A stretch of 64,000 nucleotides of DNA from Ichthyophis bannanicus (Eukaryota > Chordata > Amphibia > Gymnophiona > Ichthyophiidae): positions 583,937,574 through 584,001,573 of the forward strand of contig CM066036.1 of assembly GCA_033557465.1 (NCBI GenBank), written 5' to 3'. Under the pieces are notes generated by a model, which ran no database searches, was not told the DNA's origin, and saw nothing but the letters and a program-made list of their open reading frames with translations. The position numbers were made by a program, and so were the translations under genes. Of the stretch, positions 10,410 to 20,402 are shown one piece after another (position 1 is the stretch's first letter; each line of letters starts with the position of its first letter).

Positions 10410-10781
10410 AGCACAGTTACTTACCTGTAACAGGTGATCTCTGGGAACAGCAGGAATAAGTCTTCACATATGGGGTACGTCGGTACCGACGGAGCCTGCG
10501 CGGGAACGCTCCCCAGCGTCCAATAAGAAAGCCTTTGGGAGCATCCCATAGCGCCTGCATGCTGCTTCCCCATCTTTCCCAACTGCCTCTCCTCAGTTGA
10601 GTTTCAAAGCTGAGACAAAGAGAGAGAGAGAGAAGGGAAAGAAGAGATATATAGATACAACTCCTAGGAGAGGTGGGTGGGTTGTGAAAACTTATTCCTG
10701 CTGTTCCCAGAGATCACCTGTTACAGGTAAGTAACTGTGCTATCTCCAGGAACAAGCAGGAATGAGTCTTCACATATGGGG
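10410..10781. repeat. E2 left inverted terminal repeat and ICR
   Basis: 10410-10468 reappears inverted at about 10684-10742. The next 39 bases, to 10781, complement the intact part of the right element end near 23941-23968. The palindrome CGTCGGTACCGACG is present near 10487-10500. The fold-back is about 330 bp. Confidence 0.85.
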
Positions 10782-11615
10782 ACTCCCAAGCTAAGATGCC
10801 TGGAGTCCCAGCATGTCATAGATTGGAACATGCTATACCTAATAACACCAGGCATCCTAAGGATGGAGGGTAGGAGTTGAAAAGAGAAAAGTGCTGTGGA
10901 AAAACAGCTTAACCTAGCATAGGACTGCAGAGAAGGAGTCCATGCGTGGATGATAATTGTCATCAATGATATTGAAATGAAATATTGCAATATGGACCTC
11001 CCCTAACAGGGTTTCACAGAGTATGGAGGTTCATGGGATCTACTGGGGAACCCAGTAGAGAAACCTCGAAGAGGACCTCACTGTAAAGTGGAGGTAGAAA
11101 ACCTGTAGGAAAAATAGTGGAGGTCAGAAACCTGAAAGGTAACAGGTAACCCCAGTAGAGAAACTGGGGTAGTACAAAAACGGTGGGCCTTCAGCGGAAG
11201 GCTTTATGACAAAAACCGAACTCTTTTGGCAGCAGAGTGGCTCACTCTTAGGAGCAAAAAGAGAAAGGCTAACCGATTTGGACAAACAGGCACAGTCCTT
11301 GTGGGGAAAAGGGTATGGGAATCCCTTGTATCCCAAAAAGAGAGGACAAATGCCTGAGGCGTTAAGCCTGTGATTAACTGAAGATCCGCAAAGTCTCACC
11401 TAACTGGGGTAAGTTAGGAGAGATATTGGAGCATGGAGAGCTTCAGAGGTACCTAAACCCTAAGGTTATGGTATAAAAGTTGTTGACTACCACAGGAGTG
11501 GTTGTGTGTGCAGAATCCCAAACCTACAGGATAGCAAGGAATGGGTAAAGCCCATCTGTCAGAATCATATAGCTATATGAGCCTAGACAGTTAGATAGAT
11601 AAGTACTTGGATACA
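10782..11615. other. Non-coding interior of gag-only element E2 (left part)
   Basis: There is no open frame of note and no RT or YR motif in any frame. Short stretches match the equivalent part of E6, for example GGAAGGCTTTATG here and GGAAAGCTTTATG near 39393 in E6. This shows the tract is an inherited part of the gag-only family. Function unknown. Confidence 0.6.
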
Positions 11616-12741
11616 TGCAGCCCATATGCAATATCATAAGATCATTCAACGTAAACTGCATGATATATGCAGATGACATTCTTTTATACATGCCTTTCTC
11701 CACAACCCACATGGACCTGACCCCACTCACAGATTGTTTCAATGCAGTTTCAACATGGCTCCAGACACAGAACCTACGTATCCAGCATAAAAAAACAGAG
11801 GTCCTTTTCATCTCCAGAGACTCCAACTTTACGCCCCCATCCCACGTCAGTGTCAAGGAAGCTGATTTGCAAACTAAAGATGCAATAAAATATTTGGGAG
11901 TTACCCTGGACCAACATCTAGACATGAGACGCCACATAAGCAGCGTAGTCAAAGCCATCTACTTCAAAATCCGTTCCCTCAAACACCTACGCTCCTTGCT
12001 GGACCCAGACGATTTCCGTACCATATATCAAGCGCTGATCCTGCCGCATTTTGACTTTGCAAATGCCATCCTACAAGGTCTCCCCCAATCCACACTAACC
12101 CCCTTACAGTTGGCCATGAATGCCGCAGCTAGGGTCCTCTACGGTGCATCCAGAAACGACCACGTGACTCCTATTCTCAAACAGCTACACTGGCTACCAA
12201 TTCACGGGAGAATCACCTTCAAATCCCTTGTATTAGCATTTAAGGCAATCAAAGGCACCTCATCCCTCTCACTCACGAATCTAATCCACATGGTCCCCCC
12301 AACAGAGCAAGAAGAACATCAGCTGTAAACTTGCTAGCAATACCAAAGGCTTCAACAAAGTCCAACACGAACACCACAAACAGGGCATTCAGTTTTTATG
12401 TACCAAAATGCTGGAACACCCTACCCCCTGACATTAGAGCCATTACCAATCTATATCAGTTCAGAAAGGCTCTCAAAACATACCTTTTCTGCCAATATTT
12501 CCCAGACAGCAACTGAACTAGATATCCCCTCCAAGAAATGACCCAATCTAGAAATGCCCTCACACTGCAGTGTAGATAGTTTATGTATATAGTTAACCCA
12601 GTTATCCAAGTTTTTACTCCTGTTCAATGTAAAACCTGACAGTTTGTCGTTATGGTCGTTTTGTTATGATGTAAACCGCGCTGATTCTAAATAGCGCGGT
12701 ATATAAGAAACTGTAATAAATAAAAATAAATAAAATAAATA
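11616..12741 (+). mobile_element. L2-like LINE, 5'-truncated, inserted in E2
   Basis: This is the 3' part of a second type of non-LTR element. The plus-strand frame at 11615-12328 encodes an RT C-terminal half with MIYADDILLYMP (catalytic YADD), KYLGVTLDQHL, a thumb-like region and HWLPIHGRITFKSL. After a stop it continues at 12331-12516 with AFSFYVPKCWNTLPPDIRA. The 3' tail has AAACCGCGC...GCGCGGTATATAAGAAA and ends in A/T-rich TAAATAAA repeats. The WLPI...FK and WN-LP motifs are usual in L2-type LINEs. The copy begins directly before the YADD box and so is dead on arrival. Confidence 0.75.
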
Positions 12742-12782
12742 TCTATATATATTGAAATATCTCGACAGATCCATATATATAC

Positions 12783-14063
12783 TGTGGTGTAGAAAGTCCC
12801 TCTGATCCCTTAGAGATAGCTGAAACGGAGGAGATGGCTTCAGTAGCTGACAGACAACAAAAGCACATGGCTCATGGTTTCCAAGGAAACCACAAGCAGA
12901 ATGAGTCACGGGAGAGGAAAACACGCCCCTGCTGCAGTTTATCTCCACAGTCAGGAGTTGAGGCAGAACACCTGCTGGGAGGAGGGGTTAAGTTAAACTC
13001 TAGAAGGCAGGGGTATAAAAAATGCTCATTAGAGAGAAAGTTAGAAGGAGAAGGAGGAGGACAGGAGTCAAGTTCAGAAGCAGAGGAAGAACTGCTTGGG
13101 AGTAAGAACTCAGAGGAACTGACGTTGAGAGAAGATTCTCTGAGGTTTAATTCTGAGAGGGAAACCAGCAAGAGAAACAATTGGAGAACCAGTGCCAAGA
13201 AGCCAGGTAGAAACAGCCCAGGTTTGGTGCCATGTCTGAAAGGCAGCCAAAGGGAAAGAATACCAGGAAGGCTAACTTGGGAGCACTCACAAACTCCAAG
13301 GTTTGGATCTTTAGCTGACCCTGAAGCACAAAGGAATCCTCCTGTAAGAAAGCCAAAAGGTAGGCTGAGCGATTGGCTCAAAGACAAAACTGTTTTTAAG
13401 AATTGGTCTTGTGATAACCCAGAAGGGTGGGACTCTCCTCACAGTAAATACAATATATATGGTAATTCACAACCGTGTCTGATAGAGTGCTACAAAGAGA
13501 AGCCTCGAGCAGAGAAACTGGGTGTGGCTCTAGAAACGCCGTGTAGCCAGTTTCAAACATTCCCAGCTGATAGCCACTATGAAGTAATGGAGACAGAACC
13601 GGTTGTAGAGTATATGCCAGAAGAACAAATGGACTGTACATTATCTATTTCAGATAACATAATATCTTTGTGCTAAAGCCAGGCTGTTCAGAGAGCTACA
13701 TGAGTCAGCAGGAAGGAAGCACAAACGTTTTGAGCTGAGAAATGTTAAAGTTTGATTGCTCCAAAGCAAATGTTCATGCTGATATAAGAAGCTATTTTTG
13801 TTGAATTCTTATGGTGTTTTCCTGCCAGAGATGTATGGCAAAATGTCTTTTGTTTCCTTTGTTTGAATCCGCCCGGAGGGGAATTAAAATCCTGTTATTT
13901 TTGCCTGAAACCATTCGTGCTCAACTACTCTTTATTTGGATAGTAAAAGTACTACAACTCCCATGAGGCATTGCCTCCTCAAACTCTACTATACTATCTG
14001 AAGAAAGGATATCAGGCCGCTTAACCCTGCATGCCCAGGCTGTGGGGTATCTAGCGTGTTACA
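12783..14063 (+). mobile_element. Possible solo LTR or LTR-like insert in E2
   Basis: This 1.28-kb block, absent from the matching place in E6, starts TGTGGTGTAG and ends GTGTTACA, the TG...CA pattern of an LTR. It has a TATA box (GGGTATAAAA, about 13011-13020) and ATTAAA near 13884. Both flanks are TA-rich, so a target duplication cannot be judged. No retroviral coding domain is seen. The LTR reading is inference from the ends and the TATA box. Confidence 0.45.
12834..13676 (+). CDS. Unknown 280-codon open frame inside the LTR-like insert
   Basis: An open frame of 280 codons starts at the ATG at 12834. The product is hydrophilic and rich in Ser, Glu, Lys and Arg (SSSEAEEELLGSKNSEELTL, RKPKGRLSDWLKDK), with an acidic C-terminus (PVVEYMPEEQMDC). 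I see no membrane segment and no family I recognise. The TATA box of the surrounding unit falls inside the frame (about 13013), so if the unit is an LTR, transcription from it would miss the first 65-70 codons. It may be a chance open frame or a leader protein of an LTR element. Confidence 0.35.
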   Translation: MASVADRQQKHMAHGFQGNHKQNESRERKTRPCCSLSPQSGVEAEHLLGGGVKLNSRRQGYKKCSLERKLEGEGGGQESSSEAEEELLGSKNSEELTLREDSLRFNSERETSKRNNWRTSAKKPGRNSPGLVPCLKGSQRERIPGRLTWEHSQTPRFGSLADPEAQRNPPVRKPKGRLSDWLKDKTVFKNWSCDNPEGWDSPHSKYNIYGNSQPCLIECYKEKPRAEKLGVALETPCSQFQTFPADSHYEVMETEPVVEYMPEEQMDCTLSISDNIISLC

Positions 14064-15589
14064 ATATATATATATGTATATATACATATAGATATATAGA
14101 TAGACATATAAGAATATATCTATAGTGAAATATGGAAGGGCATAAAATACACACAAAAGATAGATATGAATATGTTGGCCTATATATGGGTGTCTGCTGT
14201 TAAGCAGACAGAGATATGCCTACAGCACAGTATTCACATAGGATATGTGGAGAGGAAAGATTCATCTAATAACAAGGAGGTGGACCCTACTTGAGAAGAT
14301 ATATAGAGAATCTATTCATCCTGGCTATGCTCTGCAAGGATGCTAGCTAGTGAAATAACCAGGAGGGTTACGTGAAAAACAGTGGATAATATCAGTCTGT
14401 AGCCAGCAAGTCCGGAGTCTTCCAGAACTCTAGCATGGTAAGTGGACAGAAGACGCATAGAGATGAGATACCATGTTGACCTGCTTAAGGGCAAAATGTA
14501 TCATGCGTTCTTACCATGAGGACGAGCTACAAGGAGAAAGAGCATATCCCCGATTGGGAATACTATGGACCAAGCAGGGAATTGGTAACTCCTTAAGCTT
14601 TCACGTAAGATAAGGTCTATGTCCTTTATATCAAAAGGGGAATAGTAAAAGAAGGGAGAACCCTTCCAGTCATGGGAGACATGACTGAAAAGCCTTTTCC
14701 AACCATCTAGGATAGCTGTTGGAGGAAAAACCCCGATGCTCTCTAGCAAGGGCCCATAGTGAAAAGCTTCTCTGTAGGATTGCAGAGAGCATGATGCAGG
14801 AGAAAGAGGAGATAGGACTGACTGCTGGAGAGCCCGTATCTCTGCCAACTATGCTGCCAAACCCAGGGAATGGAGATGGCAGAAATAGAAGAGAATTCAG
14901 AACGCCTGTAGTGAGATAATCTCCAAGATAGATGGAAGCACTGACTTGGAGCCACTACTAAGACTAGACAGAATGTTAGTGGAGGACAAATCTGGTTGTT
15001 TGTGGACAAGAACCAGTGATCCAAATATTAAGGCTCCTGCATAGGCAGCTGCTAGCAAGACAGCAGAAAGAATCTTACTGTTTAAAAACAGAAAGAACAG
15101 ACAGAACAGGAGAAGAAAACTCTGGACATGTCTGATAAGCTGCCCCAAGCAAAATAGAAAAAGAGGAGTTAACTCAGAGAGGAAAAACTCCGCAATGGAA
15201 AGTGACCAAACTAGAGAGGCTGAAGAAAAAGCCTTCCAGTGAGGTAATACCGCTCTTACAAAGGAAAAGCTGGCTAAAGAGGGTGAAGAGAATGGAGCTG
15301 AAAAAGACTTACCAAGTAGTAAGTCTATATAGAAAGGAAAAAATACATGCTGGCCCAGGAAACTATCATTTGATAGTGGTTAGACCTCTTTCCCTAGCAG
15401 GAAGAGGAGAAACCTGTGACCTATAGGCATGAACATCCTGACAGCTCATAGAAATATAGAAAAAATGGATGTCTTGTGGAAAGAGATCCATGTCTAGGGG
15501 TTAGAATGAAGTGGTGGATTGCCTCTATTGGGAAGAAGCAAACTGCAGATTCTAAACCACAAGAGTCACAAGCATCTGATGATGATTGA
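14064..15589. other. AT microsatellite and non-coding interior of E2 (right part)
   Basis: 14064-14130 is a TA/GATA-rich simple repeat. After it comes about 1.4 kb without coding signal up to the gag stop. Sequence around 14296-14390 and 14740-14800 resembles E6 at 40080-40170 and 40380-40430 (for example GAGAATCTATT and AGCTTCTCTG...GCAGAGAGCAT), so this tract is shared between the two gag-only elements. E6 carries a TA microsatellite at the same relative place. Confidence 0.6.
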
Positions 15590-16987
15590 TCAGAAACCCT
15601 GCGGTTGCTGGGTTTGCTGAGCCTGGTGAGAGGTTGGGTTCTTCAGACCAGGACGATGCTTCCCCTGTTTGGGAACATCTGTATGATGGGCAGGTGATGA
15701 ATAAAACCTTCTTCTCCTATGGGAAGAAAGTTTGGTAGGAAATTTCCCACCTACTGGGACAGAAGAAGGTGTAGAATAACCCCTAGGAACAGGTAAATCG
15801 GTGGACCACTGAGTAACCTGACGTAAAGACTCCTTGTTGAAGAGATTTTCTCCAGTGCAAGGAGTATGTCCCAGTCTCTGTTGTGCCCATTTGTCCAAGT
15901 CTGAAGCCTGGAGCCAGGCTCTACGTCGTGCCCCTATAGCTATAGCAGAGGTCCTGCTAACAGACTCAAAAGAGTCTAGGGAAGCACGAGAAAGAAACCA
16001 AGAGATATTCTGGATATGCTTAAGCAGTGAGGAATAGTCTGCACTCTTGGAATCTGGAAGGAAAGGAGTCAAAAGATGTAATTTCTTTGTGACCTCCTGA
16101 AGAGATAGACTCATATAAAAGATATATGAGAGAATTCTTGCAGAAAGCATAGATGTCTGGAAGGCTTGACGTCCAAAGGCATCTAGTGTCCTAGACTCAT
16201 GACCTGGTGGATAAGAAGAGTGCTTTTTCTTACTCTTTACTCGCCTCATTGCTGATTCCACTACTATGGAATGATGAGAAAGTTGAGTCTTTTGGAACCC
16301 TGGAGAGGGGGGCACCTGATATAGGAGATCAGTTGCTCTGGAAAATGGGGGTACCCTTAAGGGTGCCTCCCACAGACCTAGAAGGAGATCCTGCAAAGAA
16401 CGATGCAAAGGAAGCATTATGTTCTCCTTTGCTTTGGTAGGAACAGAGCCTTGTGCAGGGTCCTGTCCAGGGATAGGAATGGCAAGTGATCTTGCTATTT
16501 CCAGGAGAAAACTCTGAAAAGAGGGATCTCCAACGGGAATCTCCTTTGGACAGGTTAGATCAGAAGAACTAGCCTGAGCACTGAAGGAACTATCCAAATA
16601 TATAGGAATAGAAGATCCTGCACGGTGCAGGGTGGTATCCCTAAAGGATGGTCGCTGGTACTGGCTGTCAGGACCAGCATCCGTCAGTACTTCATCGTCC
16701 ATGCCAGGTATCGACTCCAAGTCTGGTATAGAAGGGAGCGATCCTGTTGAAAAAAGCATGGCAGGAGCTGGCCACGATGCTACCGTGGATACCGGTGCCG
16801 ATACTGGTACCGATGTCGGAGCCGAAGCCGACACAGACATCGGAGTAGCCATCGGCTCAATCGGTACCGAGGTAACCGAAAACCTCCGGCAGCCATCCCT
16901 GATACCAAGCCTGCGGTACCGATCGGTGTCGGTACCAAGGCGTGCCGGTACACAGTCTTCCAGACTAGCAGCAGGCACTGACCGTAA
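15590..16987 (-). CDS. DIRS gag, C-terminal part (E2), split by E3
   Basis: This holds 465 codons of an uninterrupted gag frame. It carries the conserved core: VPPSPGFQKTQLSHHSIVVE, RTLDAFGRQAFQTSML, then ISWFLSRASLDSFESVSRTS, RRAWLQASDLDKWAQQ and CTGENLFNKESLRQV. It ends QPQGF followed by TGA-T. E3 sits at 16987/16988. The phase on this side joins exactly to the phase at 22599, giving a potential gag of about 748 residues. A gag without premature stops in an element lacking pol suggests it was kept by selection until recently, unless the insertion is simply young. Confidence 0.8.
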   Translation of the reverse strand, partial: LRSVPAASLEDCVPARLGTDTDRYRRLGIRDGCRRFSVTSVPIEPMATPMSVSASAPTSVPVSAPVSTVASWPAPAMLFSTGSLPSIPDLESIPGMDDEVLTDAGPDSQYQRPSFRDTTLHRAGSSIPIYLDSSFSAQASSSDLTCPKEIPVGDPSFQSFLLEIARSLAIPIPGQDPAQGSVPTKAKENIMLPLHRSLQDLLLGLWEAPLRVPPFSRATDLLYQVPPSPGFQKTQLSHHSIVVESAMRRVKSKKKHSSYPPGHESRTLDAFGRQAFQTSMLSARILSYIFYMSLSLQEVTKKLHLLTPFLPDSKSADYSSLLKHIQNISWFLSRASLDSFESVSRTSAIAIGARRRAWLQASDLDKWAQQRLGHTPCTGENLFNKESLRQVTQWSTDLPVPRGYSTPSSVPVGGKFPTKLSSHRRRRFYSSPAHHTDVPKQGKHRPGLKNPTSHQAQQTQQPQGF

Positions 16988-17350
16988 AGCACAGATACTT
17001 ACCTGTAACAGGTGATCTCTGGGAACAGCAGGAATTAGTCCTCACTTATGGGTACATCGGAACCGACGGAGCCTGCGCGGGAAAGCTCCCCAGCTTCCCA
17101 GAAAGGAAGCTTTTGGGGCCTCCCACTGCACATGCGCGCTGCCTTCCCGCCTTCCTGACCAGCTCTCCTCAGTTCGAGTTTATAGCTGAGACAATAGAGA
17201 GAGGAAAGGAAGATAGATAGAAGATACAACTCCTAGGGGAGGTGGGTGGGTTGTGAGGACTAATTCCTGCTGTTCCCAGAGATCACCTGTTACAGGTAAG
17301 TAACTGTGCTATCTCCAGGAACAAGCAGGAATAAGTCCTCACTTATTGGG
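16988..17350. repeat. E3 left inverted terminal repeat and ICR
   Basis: The outer 57 bases are repeated inverted at 17252-17310. The following bases to 17350 complement the right end at about 22560-22598. The stem-loop AGCTTCC/GGAAGCT is at 17092-17111. The central palindrome is eroded here (ATCGGAACCGACG). Confidence 0.88.
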
Positions 17351-17447
17351 ACTCCCTAGCTAAGATGCCTGGGAGATCCCCTCCCAAGGGTTCACCATCT
17401 TCGTATGGATCTCAGGCATCCATCCAGGGAAGGTGGGCAGGAGTTGT

Positions 17448-18600
17448 TCAAGTATGGAACAGGTGTTTGAGGACAGCCTGACCAAACAAGGCATCCCGGC
17501 GGGAGTCCTTGTCCAAACAGTAATGGGCTGTGAAGGTATGAACCGAGGCCCAGGTGGCTGCTCGACAGATCTGATCTATGGATACAGAGTGAAGATGAGC
17601 CATAGAAGTGGCCATGGCTCTCACATTGTGAGCTGTGACATGGCCTTCCAGAGAAATATTTTTACTCTGGTAAGCAAAGGAAATACACTGAGCAATCCAA
17701 TTGGAAAGTGTACGTTTTGAGACTGGAAGTCCCAAATGAGAAGGATCAAAAGCCACAAAACGTTGGGAAGACTTTCGATGTGGTTGAGTCCTGTTGAGGT
17801 AAAAGGCGAGAGCTCTTTTACAGTCTAGAGTATGAAGGTTCCTCTCTGCACTGGATGCATGAGGAGCCGGGAAAAAGACAGGTAGATATACCTCTTGATT
17901 AAGATGAAAAGGCGAGACCACTTTGGGCATAAAGTGGGGATTCGTCCTAAGGACCACCTTATCATGATGGAACCTAGTATAAGGTGGATGAGCCACTAAG
18001 GCCTGTAGTTCACTGATGCGGCGAGCCGAAGTGACTGCAATAAGGAAAAGGACCTTCTAGGAAAGAAATTTCAAGGAGGTAGAAACCAACGGTTCAAAAG
18101 GTGGCTTCATAAGCTGACCTAGAACTAGGTTCAAATCCCATGCTACCGGAGGAGGCCGGATGGGAGGCTTAGTTAGAGTCAGGCCTCTCATGAACCTTGC
18201 AATAAAAGGATGAGAGGAGACAGGTTGTCCATTTATAGGTTTTAAGGATGCTGCAATAGCACTCAAATGGACTCTTACTGAATTCGTCTTAAGGCCTGCA
18301 TTAGAAAGATGCAGGAGATAGTCTAGTAGAGAATTCAAAGGAAGTGCTAGAGGGTCAAGACCCTGTTGAGCACACCAAATGGAAAAGCGTTTCCATTTGA
18401 AAGCATGGGAACGCCTCGTGGAGGGTTTCCTAGAGGCATGAAGGATATCTTTCACTGGTTGAGAAAGACTGAAGTCATGAAGGCTTAGGCCTTCAGTAAC
18501 CAAGCTCTGAGGTGTAGGGACTTGGGGTTTGGGTGCCACAAAGTCCCCTCCTCCTGAGACAGAAGGTCTGGCGCAGCTCCCAGGTCCAGGGATGGTCCCT
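17448..18600 (-). pseudogene. Tyrosine recombinase (E3), single nonsense codon
   Basis: This is a full DIRS integrase frame apart from one TAG (18057-18059) that replaces the Trp codon in KFLSWKV. The core-binding part (RKPSTRRSHAFKWKRFSIWC) is upstream. The catalytic part carries SARRISELQAL, KVVSPFHLNQEVYLPVFF, HNVRAMATSMA, the ATWASVHTF block and the Tyr in AHYCLDKDS, and it ends AVLKHLFHT. The frame stays open upstream of the YR domain, to 19253, across the MT-like and RNase H region. Confidence 0.87.
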
Positions 18601-20396
18601 GGGAGAAATGCAAAAGTAGAGGGAACCACACTTGGCGTGGCCAGCGTGGAGCTATGAGGATCATCGATCCGTGATCCCTCTGGAGTTTGAACAGAGTCTT
18701 GGGAATCAAAGGAATGGGTGGAAAGGCATATAGGAATTCCTGACCCCAATGCAGGAGAAAGGCGTCGTTGGCCTGAGCTCCCTGACACGGAGTCCTGGAA
18801 CAGAACCGGGGAAGTTTGGCATTCCGCGGACTTGCAAAGAGGTCTATGTCCGGGGTTCCCCATTCCTGAAAGATTCTGCCTATCTGGTCCATATGTAGGG
18901 ACCATTCGTGTGGAAGCAGAACTCGACTGAGTCTGTCTGCCCGAGAGTTTTGAACCCCTGGAAGATATACTGCCAGAAGATGAATTTGATGCTCTCTGGC
19001 GAAGGCCCATAATCTGAGAGCTTCGTTGCAAAGCGACAGAGAGCCTGTCCCTCCTTGTTTGTTTACATAGAACATGGCCACCTGATTGTCTGTCTGAACT
19101 AGGACGGTCAGGTTGACAAGGAGGGTATGGAAGACTTTGAGGGCAAAGAAGATTGCTCGCAGTTCCAGGAGGTTGATGTGAAGGGTGGTCTCCTGTGGAG
19201 ACCCTGAGTGGAGAGGGATTGTAGATGGGCTCCCCACCCTGTTTGGGAGGCATCTGTTGTGAGGGTTGCTTGGGGCAACAAAGGTTGGAAGGGGGCCCCC
19301 AACAACAGATTCTTGGTGGACATCCACCATTGGAGGGACCAAAACAGACGCTTTGAGGTGAGGATTTGGTCGGAGAGTGCTCCTGATGCTTGAGTCCAAT
19401 GGGTGGCCAAGGTCCATTGAGCTGCTCTCATATGAAGACGAGCGTAGGGCACCACGTGAACCGTGGAGGCCATGTGGCCCAGAAGTCGCAGCATTTCTCT
19501 GGCTGTCAAGTGACTGCTGGACTGAGCTTGGGAGGCCAAGCACACCAGACGTTGGCCCCGGACTTGAGGTAGGTAGGCCCTTGCAGTGGTGGTGTCCAAC
19601 TGGGTCCCTATGAATTCCAGAGACTGAGTAGGGATAAGTTGAGACTTGGGAAGGTTTACCACCAGTCCCAGATACTGTAGAATGTGCCTTGTGCGGTCCA
19701 GGGAAATCTGGGCCTCTGACTGAGATGGAGCTCGGATGAGCCAGTCGTCCAGATATGGGAATACAAAAATTCCCAGACCTCTTAGAAATGCGGCAACAAC
19801 TGCCATGCATTTGGTGAACACTCTTGGAGCAGAGGCTAGACCGAAGGGAAGTACTCTGTACTGGAAATGTTTTCCCTGAAACAGAAATCTTAGATATTTT
19901 CTGTGGGATGGGTGGATGAGTATATGTGTGTACGCATCCTTGAGATCTAGAGAACAAAGCCAATCCTGACTCTGAAGGTATGGAAGGAGAATGCCTAGAG
20001 AAAGCATTTTGAATTTCTCCTTGTACAGAAATTTGTTCAATTCTCTCAGATCTAGGATAGGTCTGAATTCCCCTGTCTTCTTTGGTATGAGAAAATAAGG
20101 GGAGTAGAATCCTGTCCCTTGTTGAAGAAGAGGAACCTATTGCCCCTTGGGCAAGGAGAGAAGAGACTTCCTGACCCAACAGGCCCAGGAGAGATGGGGG
20201 AGAATTGAAGTGCCTCACCATGGTATATGGAGGAAGGTTGGAAAAATGAAGTTTGTAGCCCTCTCTGATGATAGAGAGGGTCCATTGCTCTGATGTAATT
20301 TGCCCCCATCTGGGAGCAAAGTGAGCTAACCTTCTGGGAATGGTGAGGGGCTCTGGTTGTTCTAGAGCCAGAAAGGTTAAGTTCTCTAGGGGCAAG
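18485..20396 (-). pseudogene. RT-RNase H-MT-like polyprotein (E3), two frameshifts
   Basis: The pol phase opens directly at the gag stop in +1 (GFDLPLENL). RT motifs: LDLKDAYTHILIHPSHRKYL, FGLASAPRVFTKCM and YLDD (19744-19755). RNase H: TDASQTGWGAH, LELRAIFFAL, TDNQVAMFYVNKQGG and NSRADRLSR. MT-like region: DLFASPRNAKLPRFCS, DAFLLHWGQ, YAFPPIPLIPKTL and ILIAPRWPRQVW. It ends at TAA 18485-18487 (LRAWLLKA). A 5-bp loss near 20151 and an indel near 19205 break the frame. In the family this enzyme makes the DNA copy in the cytoplasm or particle. Confidence 0.87.
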
Positions 20397-20402
20397 TCAA
20401 AA
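20396..20402 (-). promoter_or_regulatory. Putative +1 frameshift site at gag stop (E3)
   Basis: On the minus strand the gag frame ends GGG-TTT-TGA followed by C. The pol frame reads TTT then GAC-TTG, that is +1 after skipping one T. The same arrangement is seen in E1, E4, E7 and E12. The layout resembles the CTT-TGA-C shift site of bacterial release factor 2 and the TCC-TGA-T site of antizyme. Function is inferred from conservation only. Confidence 0.55.

Noticed and set aside
12834..13676. A host gene at 12834-13676
   Set aside because: It lies within an insert inside a DIRS element, absent from the matching place in E6, with LTR-like ends. A mobile origin is more likely.
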